Assembly: GCA_000514715.1 (NCBI GenBank)
Contig: AZWL01000001.1
Coordinates: 372,186-436,185, forward strand
Source of the DNA: Streptomyces sp. CNH099
GTDB taxonomy: Bacteria; Actinomycetota; Actinomycetes; Streptomycetales; Streptomycetaceae
Reading direction: 5' to 3'
Length of the DNA: 64,000 bases
Shown: positions 15,040-23,618 of the stretch, in pieces
Layout of the letters: each line of letters begins with the position of its first letter
Position numbering within the stretch: position 1 is the first letter of the stretch
Translations under genes and position numbers: made by a program
The notes under the pieces: generated by a model
Database searches by the model: none
Seen by the model: only the letters and a program-made list of their open reading frames with translations
Told to the model about the DNA's origin: nothing

Positions 15040-17853
15040 GTGGCCGCGCCCTCGTCTCCCACCGCCGCGGGTCCCGCCCGGCACGTCGTGGCCGTCGTCG
15101 GCGTGGGCGCCGCGGGCGCCCTGACCGCGATGCAGCTCTGCGAGACCGCGGTCCGGCGCAGCACCCCGCTGGAGCTGGTGCTGATCGACCCGGCGCCCGA
15201 GGCGGGCCGCGGCGTCGCGTACGCCACGCCCGACCCGCGGCACCGGCTGAACGTCCCGGCCGGCGGCATGAGCTGCTACCCGGACGACCCCACGCACTTC
15301 GTCCGCTGGCTCCGCGCCCACGGCGAACCGGCCGCCTCCGCCTGCGACTTCGTCTCCCGGCACCGCTACGGCGCCTACCTCGCCGACTCCCTGGGCCAGA
15401 CCGTCATCCGCGCCCACGGCACGGTCGCGGTGCGCCGGCTGCGGACGAAGGCGACCGGCTGTACGTGGGCCGCCGGCGGGTCCGCCACCCTGCGTCTCGC
15501 CGACGGCCGCACCCAGCGCGCGGACAGCGTCGTCATCGCCACCGGCCCGGCGCCCGGCCCCGGCGGCTGGGCGCCCGGGACGCTGCGGGCGAGCGCACGC
15601 TTCGTCGCCGACCCCTGGGCGCCCGGCGCCCTGGACGCACTCACCGCCGACACCGCCGACACCGCCGACACCGGGGACACCGACGGCGCCCCCGGCGTAC
15701 TGCTCGTCGGCACCGGCCTGACCGCCGTGGACGTCGCCCTGACGCTGGAGCGTCCCGGCCGCCTCGTGCACGCGGTCTCCCGCGGCGGCGAGCTGCCCCG
15801 CCCGCACGCCCTGACGCCGCTGCCGCCCCTCCTGGCCGACGCAGCCCTGCCCGGCCTGCCGCTGGCGGAGCTGCGCGCCGCGGTACGCCGGCACGTCGCC
15901 GCCGCCGTACGGGCCCACGGCGACTGGCGCCCGGCCGTGGACGGGCTGCGCCCGCTGACGCAGGCGATGTGGGCCCGCCTCTCCGACGCCGACCGGGCGG
16001 ACTTCCTCGCCCGCGACGCCTCCCGCTGGAACGTCCACCGCCACCGCATGCCCCCGGCCACCGCGGAGGCCGTGCGGCGGGCGCTGGCGGCCCGGCGGCT
16101 GCGGCTGCACACCGGGCAGGTGCACGGCGTCGCCGAGCGGCCGGACGGGAGCCTGGACGTCACGCTGAGCGGCGGGGGGACGCTGCACGTCGGCTGGGTC
16201 GTCGACTGCACGGGTCCCGGGCTGCGCGTCGAGGAGTGTGCCGACCCGCTGTGGCGGGGGCTGCTGGCGGACGGCACGGCCACGCCGGGCCCGCTGGGCA
16301 TCGGCGTCGCCACGGACGCGGGCCGGCTGCGCCCGGCCGCCGGCCCGGCCGCGGCGACACGGGACCGCTCCCCCGCGACCACTGCCCGACCCGCCGGTGA
16401 CCCACCCGCCGCGCCCCCGCCGCTGTTCACCCTCGGCTCCGCCCGCCGCGGCGAGCTGTGGGAGACCACCGCCGTACCGGAGATCCGGGCCCAGGCCGCC
16501 GAGGTCGCCGCCGCCGTGCTGGCGCCGCTGCGCGAGCCGGTGCGCGGCCGGCGCCGGCCCGCCGACGTGGTCGGGCTGCCGCTGTCCACGCACGCGGCGG
16601 CCGCCGCCGCGTACCGCATCGGCCTGGAGCGGCTGCTGAAGGTCCGGGCCGGCGCCGAGACCGCCTTCGCCCGCGCCGTGGAGCTGGACCCCGGCTTCGC
16701 GCTGGGGCACGCCGCGCTCGCGCTCGTCGGGCACGAGTGCGGCGCCGAGGTCGACGTGCCGCGGGCGCTGGCCGACGCCCAGCGGGCCGCGCGGGAGCGC
16801 GCGGACGACCGCGAACGGGCCTTCGTGGAGGTCGTCACCCGTCGGCTCGCCGGCGCCGCCGACTCGGCCGCCGACACGGCGCTGACCCGGCATCTGGCCG
16901 CGTACCCGGGCGACGCGCTGGCGCTCAGCGTCGCCGTGCCGACCATCGCCTTCTCCGGCGTCACCGACCTCGACGGCGCGATGGCCCGGCGGCTGGTGGA
17001 GCGCACCGCGCCCGCGTACGAGGGGCACTGGTTCCACACCTCGCTGCTGGCCTTCATGCGCCAGGACGACGGCCGCTTCGGGGAGGCCGCGGAGCTGGCC
17101 CGCCGGGCGCTGGCCGTGGAGCCGGCCGCGGGCCACGCGGTGCACGCGCTCGCCCACGTCCACTACGAGACCGGGGCCCACGAGCGCGGGCGGGACTGGC
17201 TGGACGGCTGGATCGGCGACCAGGGCCGCGGCGCCACGCACCGGGCGCACTTCTCCTGGCACGTCGCGCTCCACGAGCTGGCGCTCGACGACCCGGACGC
17301 GGTGCGGCGGCGCTGGTTCGCGCAGCTGGCGCCGGGACGGGTGCGCGGAGTGCGGGCGCTGGTGGACTCGGGGTCGCTGCTGTGGCGGGCCAGGATGTCG
17401 GGGTGCTGGACCGGTGAGCAGCCGGTGGAGGGCGTGCTGGCGGCGGTCGCGCGGGAGGTCGTGGAGCGGCCGGCGACGCCGTTCACCGCGATGCACAGCG
17501 CGGTGGCGCTGACGGCCGCGGGCGACCTGCCGGCGCTGCGCCGGCTGCGGACGCACGCCGCGGGCGCGGACCCGGTGCAGCGCGAGGTCGTGGCGCCGCT
17601 GTGCGAGGCGCTGGAGGCGGTGCTTGAGGAGCGCTGGCCGGACGCGGTGGCGCGGCTGGAGGCCGTCCGGCCGGTGCTGCGCAAGGTGGGCGGCAGCGCG
17701 GCGCAGCGCGAGGTGGTGGAGGAGACGCTGCTGTTCGCGCTGGTGTCGGGCGGCCGGTGCGACGCCGCCCGGCGGCTGCTGGAGACCCGGCTCGACCGCC
17801 GCGACTCCCCCGCCGACCACCGCCGCCTCGCGGCGCTGCCCGGCCTCGGCTGA
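15040..17853 (+). CDS. Fusion of FAD/NAD(P)-binding oxidoreductase domain and TTC38-like TPR domain
   Basis: 937 residues from GTG at 15040, chosen because GGAGG lies 4 nt upstream and the N-terminal FAD-binding strand (VVAVVGVGAAGALTAMQLC) follows at residue 15. Residues 15 to about 480 resemble the FAD/NAD(P)-binding family with GVAYATPDPRHRLNVPAGGM. From about residue 505 the protein changes to a helical repeat region resembling the TTC38 tetratricopeptide family (AELDPGFALGHAALAL-like, WFHTSLLAFMRQDDGRFGEAAELARRAL, HFSWHVALHELALDD). The two families are normally separate proteins. The reading frame is uninterrupted across a Pro/Ala-rich linker. An Asp-Thr-Ala repeat sits near residue 205. 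Its function is unknown; it may be a flavoenzyme with its own protein-binding scaffold. Confidence 0.75.
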   Translation: MAAPSSPTAAGPARHVVAVVGVGAAGALTAMQLCETAVRRSTPLELVLIDPAPEAGRGVAYATPDPRHRLNVPAGGMSCYPDDPTHFVRWLRAHGEPAASACDFVSRHRYGAYLADSLGQTVIRAHGTVAVRRLRTKATGCTWAAGGSATLRLADGRTQRADSVVIATGPAPGPGGWAPGTLRASARFVADPWAPGALDALTADTADTADTGDTDGAPGVLLVGTGLTAVDVALTLERPGRLVHAVSRGGELPRPHALTPLPPLLADAALPGLPLAELRAAVRRHVAAAVRAHGDWRPAVDGLRPLTQAMWARLSDADRADFLARDASRWNVHRHRMPPATAEAVRRALAARRLRLHTGQVHGVAERPDGSLDVTLSGGGTLHVGWVVDCTGPGLRVEECADPLWRGLLADGTATPGPLGIGVATDAGRLRPAAGPAAATRDRSPATTARPAGDPPAAPPPLFTLGSARRGELWETTAVPEIRAQAAEVAAAVLAPLREPVRGRRRPADVVGLPLSTHAAAAAAYRIGLERLLKVRAGAETAFARAVELDPGFALGHAALALVGHECGAEVDVPRALADAQRAARERADDRERAFVEVVTRRLAGAADSAADTALTRHLAAYPGDALALSVAVPTIAFSGVTDLDGAMARRLVERTAPAYEGHWFHTSLLAFMRQDDGRFGEAAELARRALAVEPAAGHAVHALAHVHYETGAHERGRDWLDGWIGDQGRGATHRAHFSWHVALHELALDDPDAVRRRWFAQLAPGRVRGVRALVDSGSLLWRARMSGCWTGEQPVEGVLAAVAREVVERPATPFTAMHSAVALTAAGDLPALRRLRTHAAGADPVQREVVAPLCEALEAVLEERWPDAVARLEAVRPVLRKVGGSAAQREVVEETLLFALVSGGRCDAARRLLETRLDRRDSPADHRRLAALPGLG
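15643..15669 (+). repeat. Three tandem 9-bp units ACCGCCGAC inside the fusion gene
   Basis: Encodes three Thr-Ala-Asp units in a loop of the FAD domain. The length is a multiple of three, so copy-number change would not shift the frame. Confidence 0.6.
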
Positions 17854-17895
17854 CGCGTACGGCGCCGCGGCGGCCGGGCCGCGCGCGGCGCGCGG

Positions 17896-18660
17896 TCAGC
17901 CGTCCGCGGCCCCGGGGCGCAGCGGGCGCCAGTACTGCCGCGTGCCCTCCTCGCGGACCACGTAGCCGAGGCGCTGCGCCTCGTCGCGCAGTTCCTCCGC
18001 GTCGGTGGCGTTCTTCTTCCGCAGCGCGTGCTCGCGGGCCTTCAGCACGGCGTTCGCCGCCGCGGACAGCTCCGCGGAGTCCCGCACCCAGCGGTGGTAG
18101 CAGCCGGCGTACGGGTCCTCGTGCAGCCACCGGTAGCCGTGCGCGGTGAACGCCCGCTCGAGGTCGCCGGGCTCCAGATCCGACCGCCGGCGCACCACCT
18201 GGCGGGCGGCGGAGTCGAGGACGACCAGCCGGTCCTTGTCGAGGAAGACGGCGGCGACCTCGGCGCGGGCCAGGATGCGGGACTCGCCGTCCTTGGCGAT
18301 CCGTACGGTGTCGCCCTCGAAGGTCACGCGCATCGCCAGCGCGTACCCGAGGAGCCCGCCGCCCAGCCCCAGCACCAGCCCGGTCACGGGGCCGGCGACC
18401 GCGGTCCAGCCGTCGTCGAAGGAGGCCACCAGCTCGAACGGGCCCTGCATGGGCGCCCAGCGCAGTCCCGCGACCCGGTCCGCGACGTGCGGGACGAGCC
18501 AGCCGAGGAGCACGCCGAGCGCGGGGAGGCCGGCGAGCAGCAGCAGGCGGTACACCACGCCGGGGCCCACCGTGGCGGCGGGGGGCTTGGCGGGGCGGTC
18601 GCCGTCGGGGTCGCCGCCGCGGCGGTCGTCACGGGACATCGCGGGTGCTCCGGAATCCAT
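17896..18660 (-). CDS. YqeB-like membrane protein with two helices and a cytoplasmic C-terminal domain
   Basis: 254 residues. A charged Pro-rich N-terminus precedes two membrane segments, VVYRLLLLAGLPALGVLLGWLV and VAGPVTGLVLGLGGGLLGYALAM. A soluble domain beginning RVTFEGDTVRIAKDGESRILARAEVAAVFLDKDRLVVLD looks like a PH-type fold, and a helical C-terminus follows. This arrangement matches the YqeB family of actinobacterial proteins, whose function is unknown. The start at 18660 and an ATG seven codons later (18639, GGAG 8 nt upstream) are both possible. It is convergent with the fusion gene. Confidence 0.65.
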   Translation of the reverse strand: MDSGAPAMSRDDRRGGDPDGDRPAKPPAATVGPGVVYRLLLLAGLPALGVLLGWLVPHVADRVAGLRWAPMQGPFELVASFDDGWTAVAGPVTGLVLGLGGGLLGYALAMRVTFEGDTVRIAKDGESRILARAEVAAVFLDKDRLVVLDSAARQVVRRRSDLEPGDLERAFTAHGYRWLHEDPYAGCYHRWVRDSAELSAAANAVLKAREHALRKKNATDAEELRDEAQRLGYVVREEGTRQYWRPLRPGAADG

Positions 18661-18795
18661 CGTCGGTCGTCCTTCCTGCCGTCCCCGGCGACGCTACGGA
18701 CGCGGGGTGCGGCGGGGATCGGCCGAAGGTCTGCGGAGCCCGGCGGCGGGTACGACTTTGGTCGCCGCCTGCCGGACGGCGGCGCCGGACGCGAA

Positions 18796-18827
18796 CCGGC
18801 CCCGGAGCCGTCGAGCTCCGGGGCCGG
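18796..18827 (-). terminator. Hairpin terminator after the 3-keto-disaccharide hydrolase gene
   Basis: Perfect 13-bp stem CCGGCCCCGGAGC (18796-18808) / GCTCCGGGGCCGG (18815-18827) with a 6-nt loop, 17 nt past the stop at 18845. Confidence 0.75.
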
Positions 18828-18844
18828 GGGGCTTCACCGCCGGG

Positions 18845-21800
18845 TCACAGGGGCTGGACGGTGATGTTGCGGTAGCGGACGGGGTTGCCGTGGTCCTGCA
18901 GCCGGATGGCGCCGGCCACCGGCGTCTCCGGCTTGCCGGCCCCGGTGGGCCCGTCGACGGCGACGTCGTCGTGCACCTTGACGCCGTTCCACACCACCGA
19001 GATGCGCGCGTCCTCGGTCTTGTTGCCGTCGGCGTCGAAGCGCGCCGCGCGGAAGGTGATGTCGTACGTCTGCCAGGTCCCCGGCGGCTTCGCCGCGTTC
19101 ACGTCGGCCGCCTTCTTCTTGTAGATGGCGGCGGCGTCGTCGTTCGCCAGCGGGTCCTTGCCGTACGAGTCGAGGATCTGGACCTCGTACCGCTCCTGCA
19201 GGTACACGCCGCTGTTGGCGCGGTCCTGCCCGGTGACGTCCGGCGGCAGCTCGGGCAGCCAGAACTCCACGTGCAGCTTGAAGTCCCGGTACGCGTGCTT
19301 GGTGCGGATGTCGCCGCAGCAGACCTCCATGGCCTCGCCGTCGAGCAGCGGCCACTCGGGCGTTCTGCCGTCCACGTGCTGGAAGGCGGAGCGGTCCGCG
19401 CCGTCGAAGAGCGTGACGGGCTCGCCGCTGCGGTGGACGGTGACCATGTCGAGGTTGACGTGGCCGGTGTCGTCCTCCTCGTTGACGTAGGCGATCGTGT
19501 TGCGGCCGGCCCGCAGGGTGACCTGCTCGGTCTGACTGGACCACTCCTCCCAGGTGCCGGTGGACGCCAGCTGCGTCTGCTTCACCTTCTCGCCGTTGAC
19601 GTACATGCTGACCGTCTTGGTGCCGGTGAAGGGGTTCGGGCCGTTGGAGTAGCGCAGTCCGACGTCGTACGAGCCTCCCTTCCGGGTCGTGACGTCGAAC
19701 GTGGTGGACGCGCCCTTGGTGCCGTAGCCGGCGACGAAGCCGCGGCCGGAGTAGGCCTCGTGGTCGGTGGCGAGGCTCGCGCCGCCGGCGAGCCGGGCCT
19801 CCTCGGCCTCGTACGCGGTGGGCACGCGCTCCTCGGCGCCGGGGATGTTGTTCAGCGTGTACCACGCCTCGGTGCTCCACAGCCCGGCGCCGCCCTCGGC
19901 GGTGAACGGGCGCGGGGAGCGCACGTGCACCACGTGGCCGGGCTTGAGGCCCGGGATCTGCAGGGTGACGGTCTTCCGGTCGTCCGACAGCTCCGCGGAG
20001 GTCACCGGCAGCACCTCCTCGTCCACCTTCGGGCCGCCGTAGTCGGCGGTGGGGACGTAGCGCCACTGGGTGACCGAGTAGCGCTCGGCGAGGGTGTCGG
20101 CGGTCTCCTGCGACAGCGGCTTGGTGTAGCGCATCTCGAAGCCGGTCGAGGTGGCGTCCATCGAGACGATGTCGAAGGCGTCGTTCCCGCTCGGCGTCAG
20201 CTTCTGCAGCCCGTGGGTCAGCTTGCCGGGCTGGCCCCAGTTGCCGCCGGCGCCCAGGCCGCCGGCGTAGATGGCGCCGTCGGGGCCCATGCTGATGCGG
20301 TTGACGCCGGCCTCCAGGCCCTGGGTCATGCGGAAGACCGCGCCCTGGTAGGCGCCGCCGACCTTCTCCAGGTCGGCCCGCTGGATGCCGCCGTAGGTGA
20401 CGTCGCCGAAGAGGAGCTGGCCGGCGAAGGTGCCCTTCTCCAGGTACAGCGGCGTGCTCGGCGAGTTGGCGATCTCGTTCTGCGGCAGCCAGAGCACGGG
20501 CTGGGTGACGGGCTGGTCGTCGAACGGCCCGTCGGGGTTGGTGTAGTGGTTGAAGAAGCGGTCCTGCTTGACGTGCAGGAGCTTCGACGACGGCAGCCAG
20601 CCGCCCTGGTTGTCGAGGACGAACAGGTCGTCCTTCGGCCCCCAGCCGATGCCGTTGGGGGTGCGCAGACCGCCGGCGACGTACGAGACCTTGCCGGTCT
20701 TGCGGTTGACCTTGATGGTGGTGCCGCGGTTCTCGGAGGGCTGCGGGTCGGTGGTGGCCCCGCCGTAGTTGATGGCGACGGAGAGGTTCAGGTAGAAGTG
20801 ACCCTTCCGGTAGAGCAGGCCGAAGGCGAACTCGTGGAAGTTGTCGCTGAACGGCCAGGTGGCGACGGTCTCGTACGCGTCGGTGACGTCGTCGCCGTCG
20901 GTGTCCTTCAGCCGCGTCAGCTCGTGCTTCTGCGAGACGTACAGGTCGCCGTCGACGTACTTGACGCCCTGCGGCTCCTTCAGGCCCTCGGCGACCTTCT
21001 CCACGGTCACCTGCCCGGGCGAGGTGTCGCCGGTGACGTTGTCGAGGAGGTAGACCTCGCCGGCGACGTTGTCGGTGCCGCCCCAGGTGGTCACCGCGAG
21101 CCGGCCGTCGGGCAGCCAGTCCATCGCGGAGACCTGCGGCTCGAAGCCCTCGGGACGCAGGTCGGTCAGCTCGAAGTCGGGATGGACCCCGTTCAGCGGC
21201 AGGCCGTCGCCGGGCGAGTCGGTGAAGCCCTCGCACTCCTTGCGGCCCGGCGCGGTGACGCGGACGACGCCGGCGTCGGTGCTGAGCACCGAGTTCGGCA
21301 CGGTGGTGAAGCCGTCGTCGCCCGGGGGCTGCCAGCCCAGGGTGACCTGCTGGCCGCCGCCGCGCTCGAAGTGCTCGATGAACAGTGAGTGGTAGCCGGC
21401 GGTCAGCTCGACGGTGCCGTCCTTGGGCGGATCGGTGCCGTGCAGCCCGTCGTGGTCGATGACGACCTGGTTGTCGATGAGCAGCCGTGCGCCGTCGTCG
21501 CTGGTGAGGCGGAAGGTGTACGTGCCGTCCCGGGGCACGTTGACGTTGGCGATGGTGTGCGAGACGAAGTTGTCCTCGAAGCCGAAGTCCTCGGCGGTCG
21601 AGAAGTCGATCTGCGGCATGAGCTTGTCGACGTTCGGCGTCTGCGCGGGCTTGAGCGCGCAGATCTCCTCCAGGGGGACCTGCACGTCGTACGTGCGCAG
21701 CGTCACGCCGGGCTCCTGCGGCGGGAGTTCGGCGAAGGGTTGGTTCTGCGGGCCGGGGGCCCGCTCGGGATCGGGCGCGGGGTCGGCGCCGGCGGGTGCG

Positions 21801-21883
21801 GCCCAGAAGCCGCCGACGAGGAAGGCCGCGGCCAGCACCGGGGCCAGCCGTCTGCGGACACGCTGATACAGCCGTGCGGACAT
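18845..21883 (-). CDS. Large secreted multidomain protein: PA14, beta-propeller, carbohydrate-binding module, 3-keto-disaccharide hydrolase (DUF1080)
   Basis: 1012 residues; GGAGGAACGA precedes ATG. The signal peptide is residues 1-33. A PA14-like domain (about 105-185) has the family core FRLTSDDGARLLIDNQVV. A sugar-dehydrogenase-like propeller (about 250-570) has MDWLPDGRLAVTTWGG, LKEPQGVKYVDGDLYV and GPDGAIYAGGLGAGGNWGQ. A short Ig-like region (about 620-655) follows. A CBM6/35-like module (about 688-817) starts YEAEEARLAGG. The C-terminal domain (about 820-1012) has LFDGADRSAF, NSGVYLQERYEVQILDS and AIRLQDHGNPVRYRNI, the pattern of 3-keto-disaccharide hydrolases, which cleave glycosides after C3 oxidation. 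The combination suggests a secreted enzyme that binds a glycan and acts on 3-keto-glycosides; the propeller could be a dehydrogenase or only structural. Confidence 0.8.
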   Translation of the reverse strand: MSARLYQRVRRRLAPVLAAAFLVGGFWAAPAGADPAPDPERAPGPQNQPFAELPPQEPGVTLRTYDVQVPLEEICALKPAQTPNVDKLMPQIDFSTAEDFGFEDNFVSHTIANVNVPRDGTYTFRLTSDDGARLLIDNQVVIDHDGLHGTDPPKDGTVELTAGYHSLFIEHFERGGGQQVTLGWQPPGDDGFTTVPNSVLSTDAGVVRVTAPGRKECEGFTDSPGDGLPLNGVHPDFELTDLRPEGFEPQVSAMDWLPDGRLAVTTWGGTDNVAGEVYLLDNVTGDTSPGQVTVEKVAEGLKEPQGVKYVDGDLYVSQKHELTRLKDTDGDDVTDAYETVATWPFSDNFHEFAFGLLYRKGHFYLNLSVAINYGGATTDPQPSENRGTTIKVNRKTGKVSYVAGGLRTPNGIGWGPKDDLFVLDNQGGWLPSSKLLHVKQDRFFNHYTNPDGPFDDQPVTQPVLWLPQNEIANSPSTPLYLEKGTFAGQLLFGDVTYGGIQRADLEKVGGAYQGAVFRMTQGLEAGVNRISMGPDGAIYAGGLGAGGNWGQPGKLTHGLQKLTPSGNDAFDIVSMDATSTGFEMRYTKPLSQETADTLAERYSVTQWRYVPTADYGGPKVDEEVLPVTSAELSDDRKTVTLQIPGLKPGHVVHVRSPRPFTAEGGAGLWSTEAWYTLNNIPGAEERVPTAYEAEEARLAGGASLATDHEAYSGRGFVAGYGTKGASTTFDVTTRKGGSYDVGLRYSNGPNPFTGTKTVSMYVNGEKVKQTQLASTGTWEEWSSQTEQVTLRAGRNTIAYVNEEDDTGHVNLDMVTVHRSGEPVTLFDGADRSAFQHVDGRTPEWPLLDGEAMEVCCGDIRTKHAYRDFKLHVEFWLPELPPDVTGQDRANSGVYLQERYEVQILDSYGKDPLANDDAAAIYKKKAADVNAAKPPGTWQTYDITFRAARFDADGNKTEDARISVVWNGVKVHDDVAVDGPTGAGKPETPVAGAIRLQDHGNPVRYRNITVQPL

Positions 21884-21982
21884 TCGTTCCTCCAGACGCG
21901 AAAGAGGGCGGGAAGAACCTGCGGATTCCGGGCGGGTGCGGCGCCGAGCCTAAAGACTTCGTCCGGTCCTGTCCATGCTTTG

Positions 21983-22915
21983 TCATCCCAGAGAAAAAAG
22001 TTCCGGCACCAGGGCGTGGGCGTCGCGGCGGGCGGGGAGCACCGCCTCCTCGGGGGCGGCGGCGGCCGGCCACCGGGTGCGCACACCCGTGTCGGCCCAC
22101 CCGCCCACGGCGGCGAGGAACTTGTCCAGCGCGGGGTTCGACAGGCCGCGGGCCTGCAGCGGCGCGATGTGCCGGCGGAACAGCTCGGCCAGCCGGTGCT
22201 GCACGTCGAGCGCGGCGGCCGGGTCGGAGTGCATCGACTCGTACCAGCGGACCGAGCCGGCCGGGGCGAGCGCGGCGACGTTGGAGTAGCTGCCGTGCGC
22301 ACCCCGGGCGACGCCGGAGGCCAGCAGGTGGCCGGGCACGAAGACGGAGCAGCGGGCGGTGTGCGGGCGCACCGCCGCGTACCAGGCGTCGTCGCCGCCC
22401 GCGGTCTTGAGTCCGACGAGCGCGGGCACCTCGTCCAGCAGCCGGCCGAGCAGCGCGGGCGAGACCGCGGTCTTGGCGTGCGGCGGGTTGTAGAGCACCA
22501 GCGGCACCGGGTCGGCGGCCTCGGCGACCCGGGCGAGGAAGGCGACGGCCTCGTCGTCCGCGAGCGGCAGCCAGTCCGGCAGGATCACCTGCAGGGCGCC
22601 GGGGGCCAGTTCGCGGGCCCGCCGCGCCCGCGCGAGCGCGGTCTGCGCCACCGGGTGCGAGGCGCCGATCTGGAACGGCACCCCCGCGGCCGTGCACCGG
22701 TCGGCGAGCAGCTCGTTGACGCCGTCGAACTCGTCCTCGGTCAGCGTGTGGAACTCGCCGGCGGTGCCGTGCACGTAGATCCCGTGCAGGCCCGCGGCCA
22801 GCAGCGCGTCCAACTGCCCGGCCAGCCGGGACCGGTCGATCGCGTCGCGGCCGTCCAGCGGCAGCAGCAGCGTCCCCCAGACCCCGGTGATGTCCTTCGC
22901 TCTCAGTGGTCTCAT
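21983..22915 (-). CDS. Dihydrodipicolinate synthase/N-acetylneuraminate lyase (DapA) family protein
   Basis: 310 residues, a class I aldolase barrel. Lys170 in ALVGLKTAGG is the Schiff-base lysine and Tyr142 in LVLYNPPHAK the proton relay. GTAGEFHTLTEDEF corresponds to the GTTGE loop of the family. Lys and Tyr are both kept, so it should be an active 2-oxoacid lyase or dehydratase. It is unlikely to be the lysine-pathway DapA, given its context beside a 3-keto-glycoside hydrolase and a ROK regulator; a role in breaking down a sugar acid is an inference. No SD is visible before ATG, and a stable hairpin ends only 7 nt upstream. Confidence 0.82.
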   Translation of the reverse strand: MRPLRAKDITGVWGTLLLPLDGRDAIDRSRLAGQLDALLAAGLHGIYVHGTAGEFHTLTEDEFDGVNELLADRCTAAGVPFQIGASHPVAQTALARARRARELAPGALQVILPDWLPLADDEAVAFLARVAEAADPVPLVLYNPPHAKTAVSPALLGRLLDEVPALVGLKTAGGDDAWYAAVRPHTARCSVFVPGHLLASGVARGAHGSYSNVAALAPAGSVRWYESMHSDPAAALDVQHRLAELFRRHIAPLQARGLSNPALDKFLAAVGGWADTGVRTRWPAAAAPEEAVLPARRDAHALVPELFSLG

Positions 22916-22922
22916 GGGGGGA

Positions 22923-22954
22923 GCGTACGGCCGGGGGTCCCCGGGGCCGTACGC
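22923..22954 (-). terminator. Hairpin between the exonuclease stop and the DapA-like ATG
   Basis: GCGTACGGCC (22923-22932) / GGCCGTACGC (22945-22954), a perfect 10-bp stem with a 12-nt loop. It could terminate the exonuclease transcript, or act as leader structure on the DapA-like mRNA. Confidence 0.5.
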
Positions 22955-22969
22955 CCGGCCGGCCGGGCC

Positions 22970-23563
22970 CTACAGACAGCCGGCGGGGAGCGTGGCGCCC
23001 GCGGCGCGCAGGTGCCGGAGCGCCGCGGCGAAGGAGTGGCAGTCGAAGAGCGCCGAGTGCTCGGCGCCCGCGGCGGGCTTCGGCAGGCCGAGGACCTGCC
23101 ACAGCCGGCCGACGTTGGCCGGGGCGGTCTCGGGCGCGAGGGTGTTGAGCCAGGGGCGGACGTTGAGGAAGCCGTTGTGCAGGAAGCCGTTCGCGACCTG
23201 CTCGCCGCGGGCCCGGGCCCAGCCGACGTTCTCGCCGAGCACGATCATGTCGTTGCCGTACGAGAGCAACGAGCAGCCCTTGCAGAAGCCGAGGAAGTCG
23301 CCGAGCGCCGCGGCGGGTGCGCGGCCCTCGCGGTCGACGGCCTCCTGGTCGATGCCGGTGAGTTCGGTGAAGTACGGGGACAGGTGCGGGTTGGCGACGG
23401 GCCGGACCAGGGTCTCGAACGCGTCGGTCACCGCGAGGTCCGCGTCCAGCCGCAGGGCGCCGATCTGCACGATCTCCCGCAGCTCGCCGGGCGCCGACCA
23501 GTCCCGCTCCTGCGCTCCCGGCCACGTGGTGAACTCCAGGTCGAAGACGATGACTGCCGGCAC
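22970..23563 (-). CDS. DEDDh 3'-5' exonuclease (DnaQ/ERI1-like)
   Basis: 197 residues from GTG at 23563, with GGAGGG just upstream. ExoI motif FDLEFT supplies Asp8 and Glu10. ELREIVQIGALRLD is the usual second segment, LTGIDQEAVD precedes ExoII (LSYGNDMIVL) and the HSALFDCHSF segment supplies the ExoIII His/Asp. It is close to the stand-alone ERI1-like exonuclease group that trims RNA or single-stranded DNA 3' ends, rather than to a polymerase proofreading subunit. The gene is unlikely to share a function with its sugar-related neighbours. Confidence 0.85.
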   Translation of the reverse strand: MPAVIVFDLEFTTWPGAQERDWSAPGELREIVQIGALRLDADLAVTDAFETLVRPVANPHLSPYFTELTGIDQEAVDREGRAPAAALGDFLGFCKGCSLLSYGNDMIVLGENVGWARARGEQVANGFLHNGFLNVRPWLNTLAPETAPANVGRLWQVLGLPKPAAGAEHSALFDCHSFAAALRHLRAAGATLPAGCL

Positions 23564-23618
23564 GTGACCCTCCTGACGTTCGCGGCGGCCAGCGTACGGG
23601 CGCGGGCCCGCGGAACGG

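Noticed and set aside
15040..17853. Frameshift or missed stop joining two genes
   Set aside because: No stop, SD or likely internal start occurs at the domain border, and the codon pattern is unchanged across it, so a real fusion is favoured.
18834..23525. Open frame of 1563 codons on the minus strand
   Set aside because: It crosses three confidently identified genes in a different frame and its product is an Arg/Gly/Ala-rich shadow.
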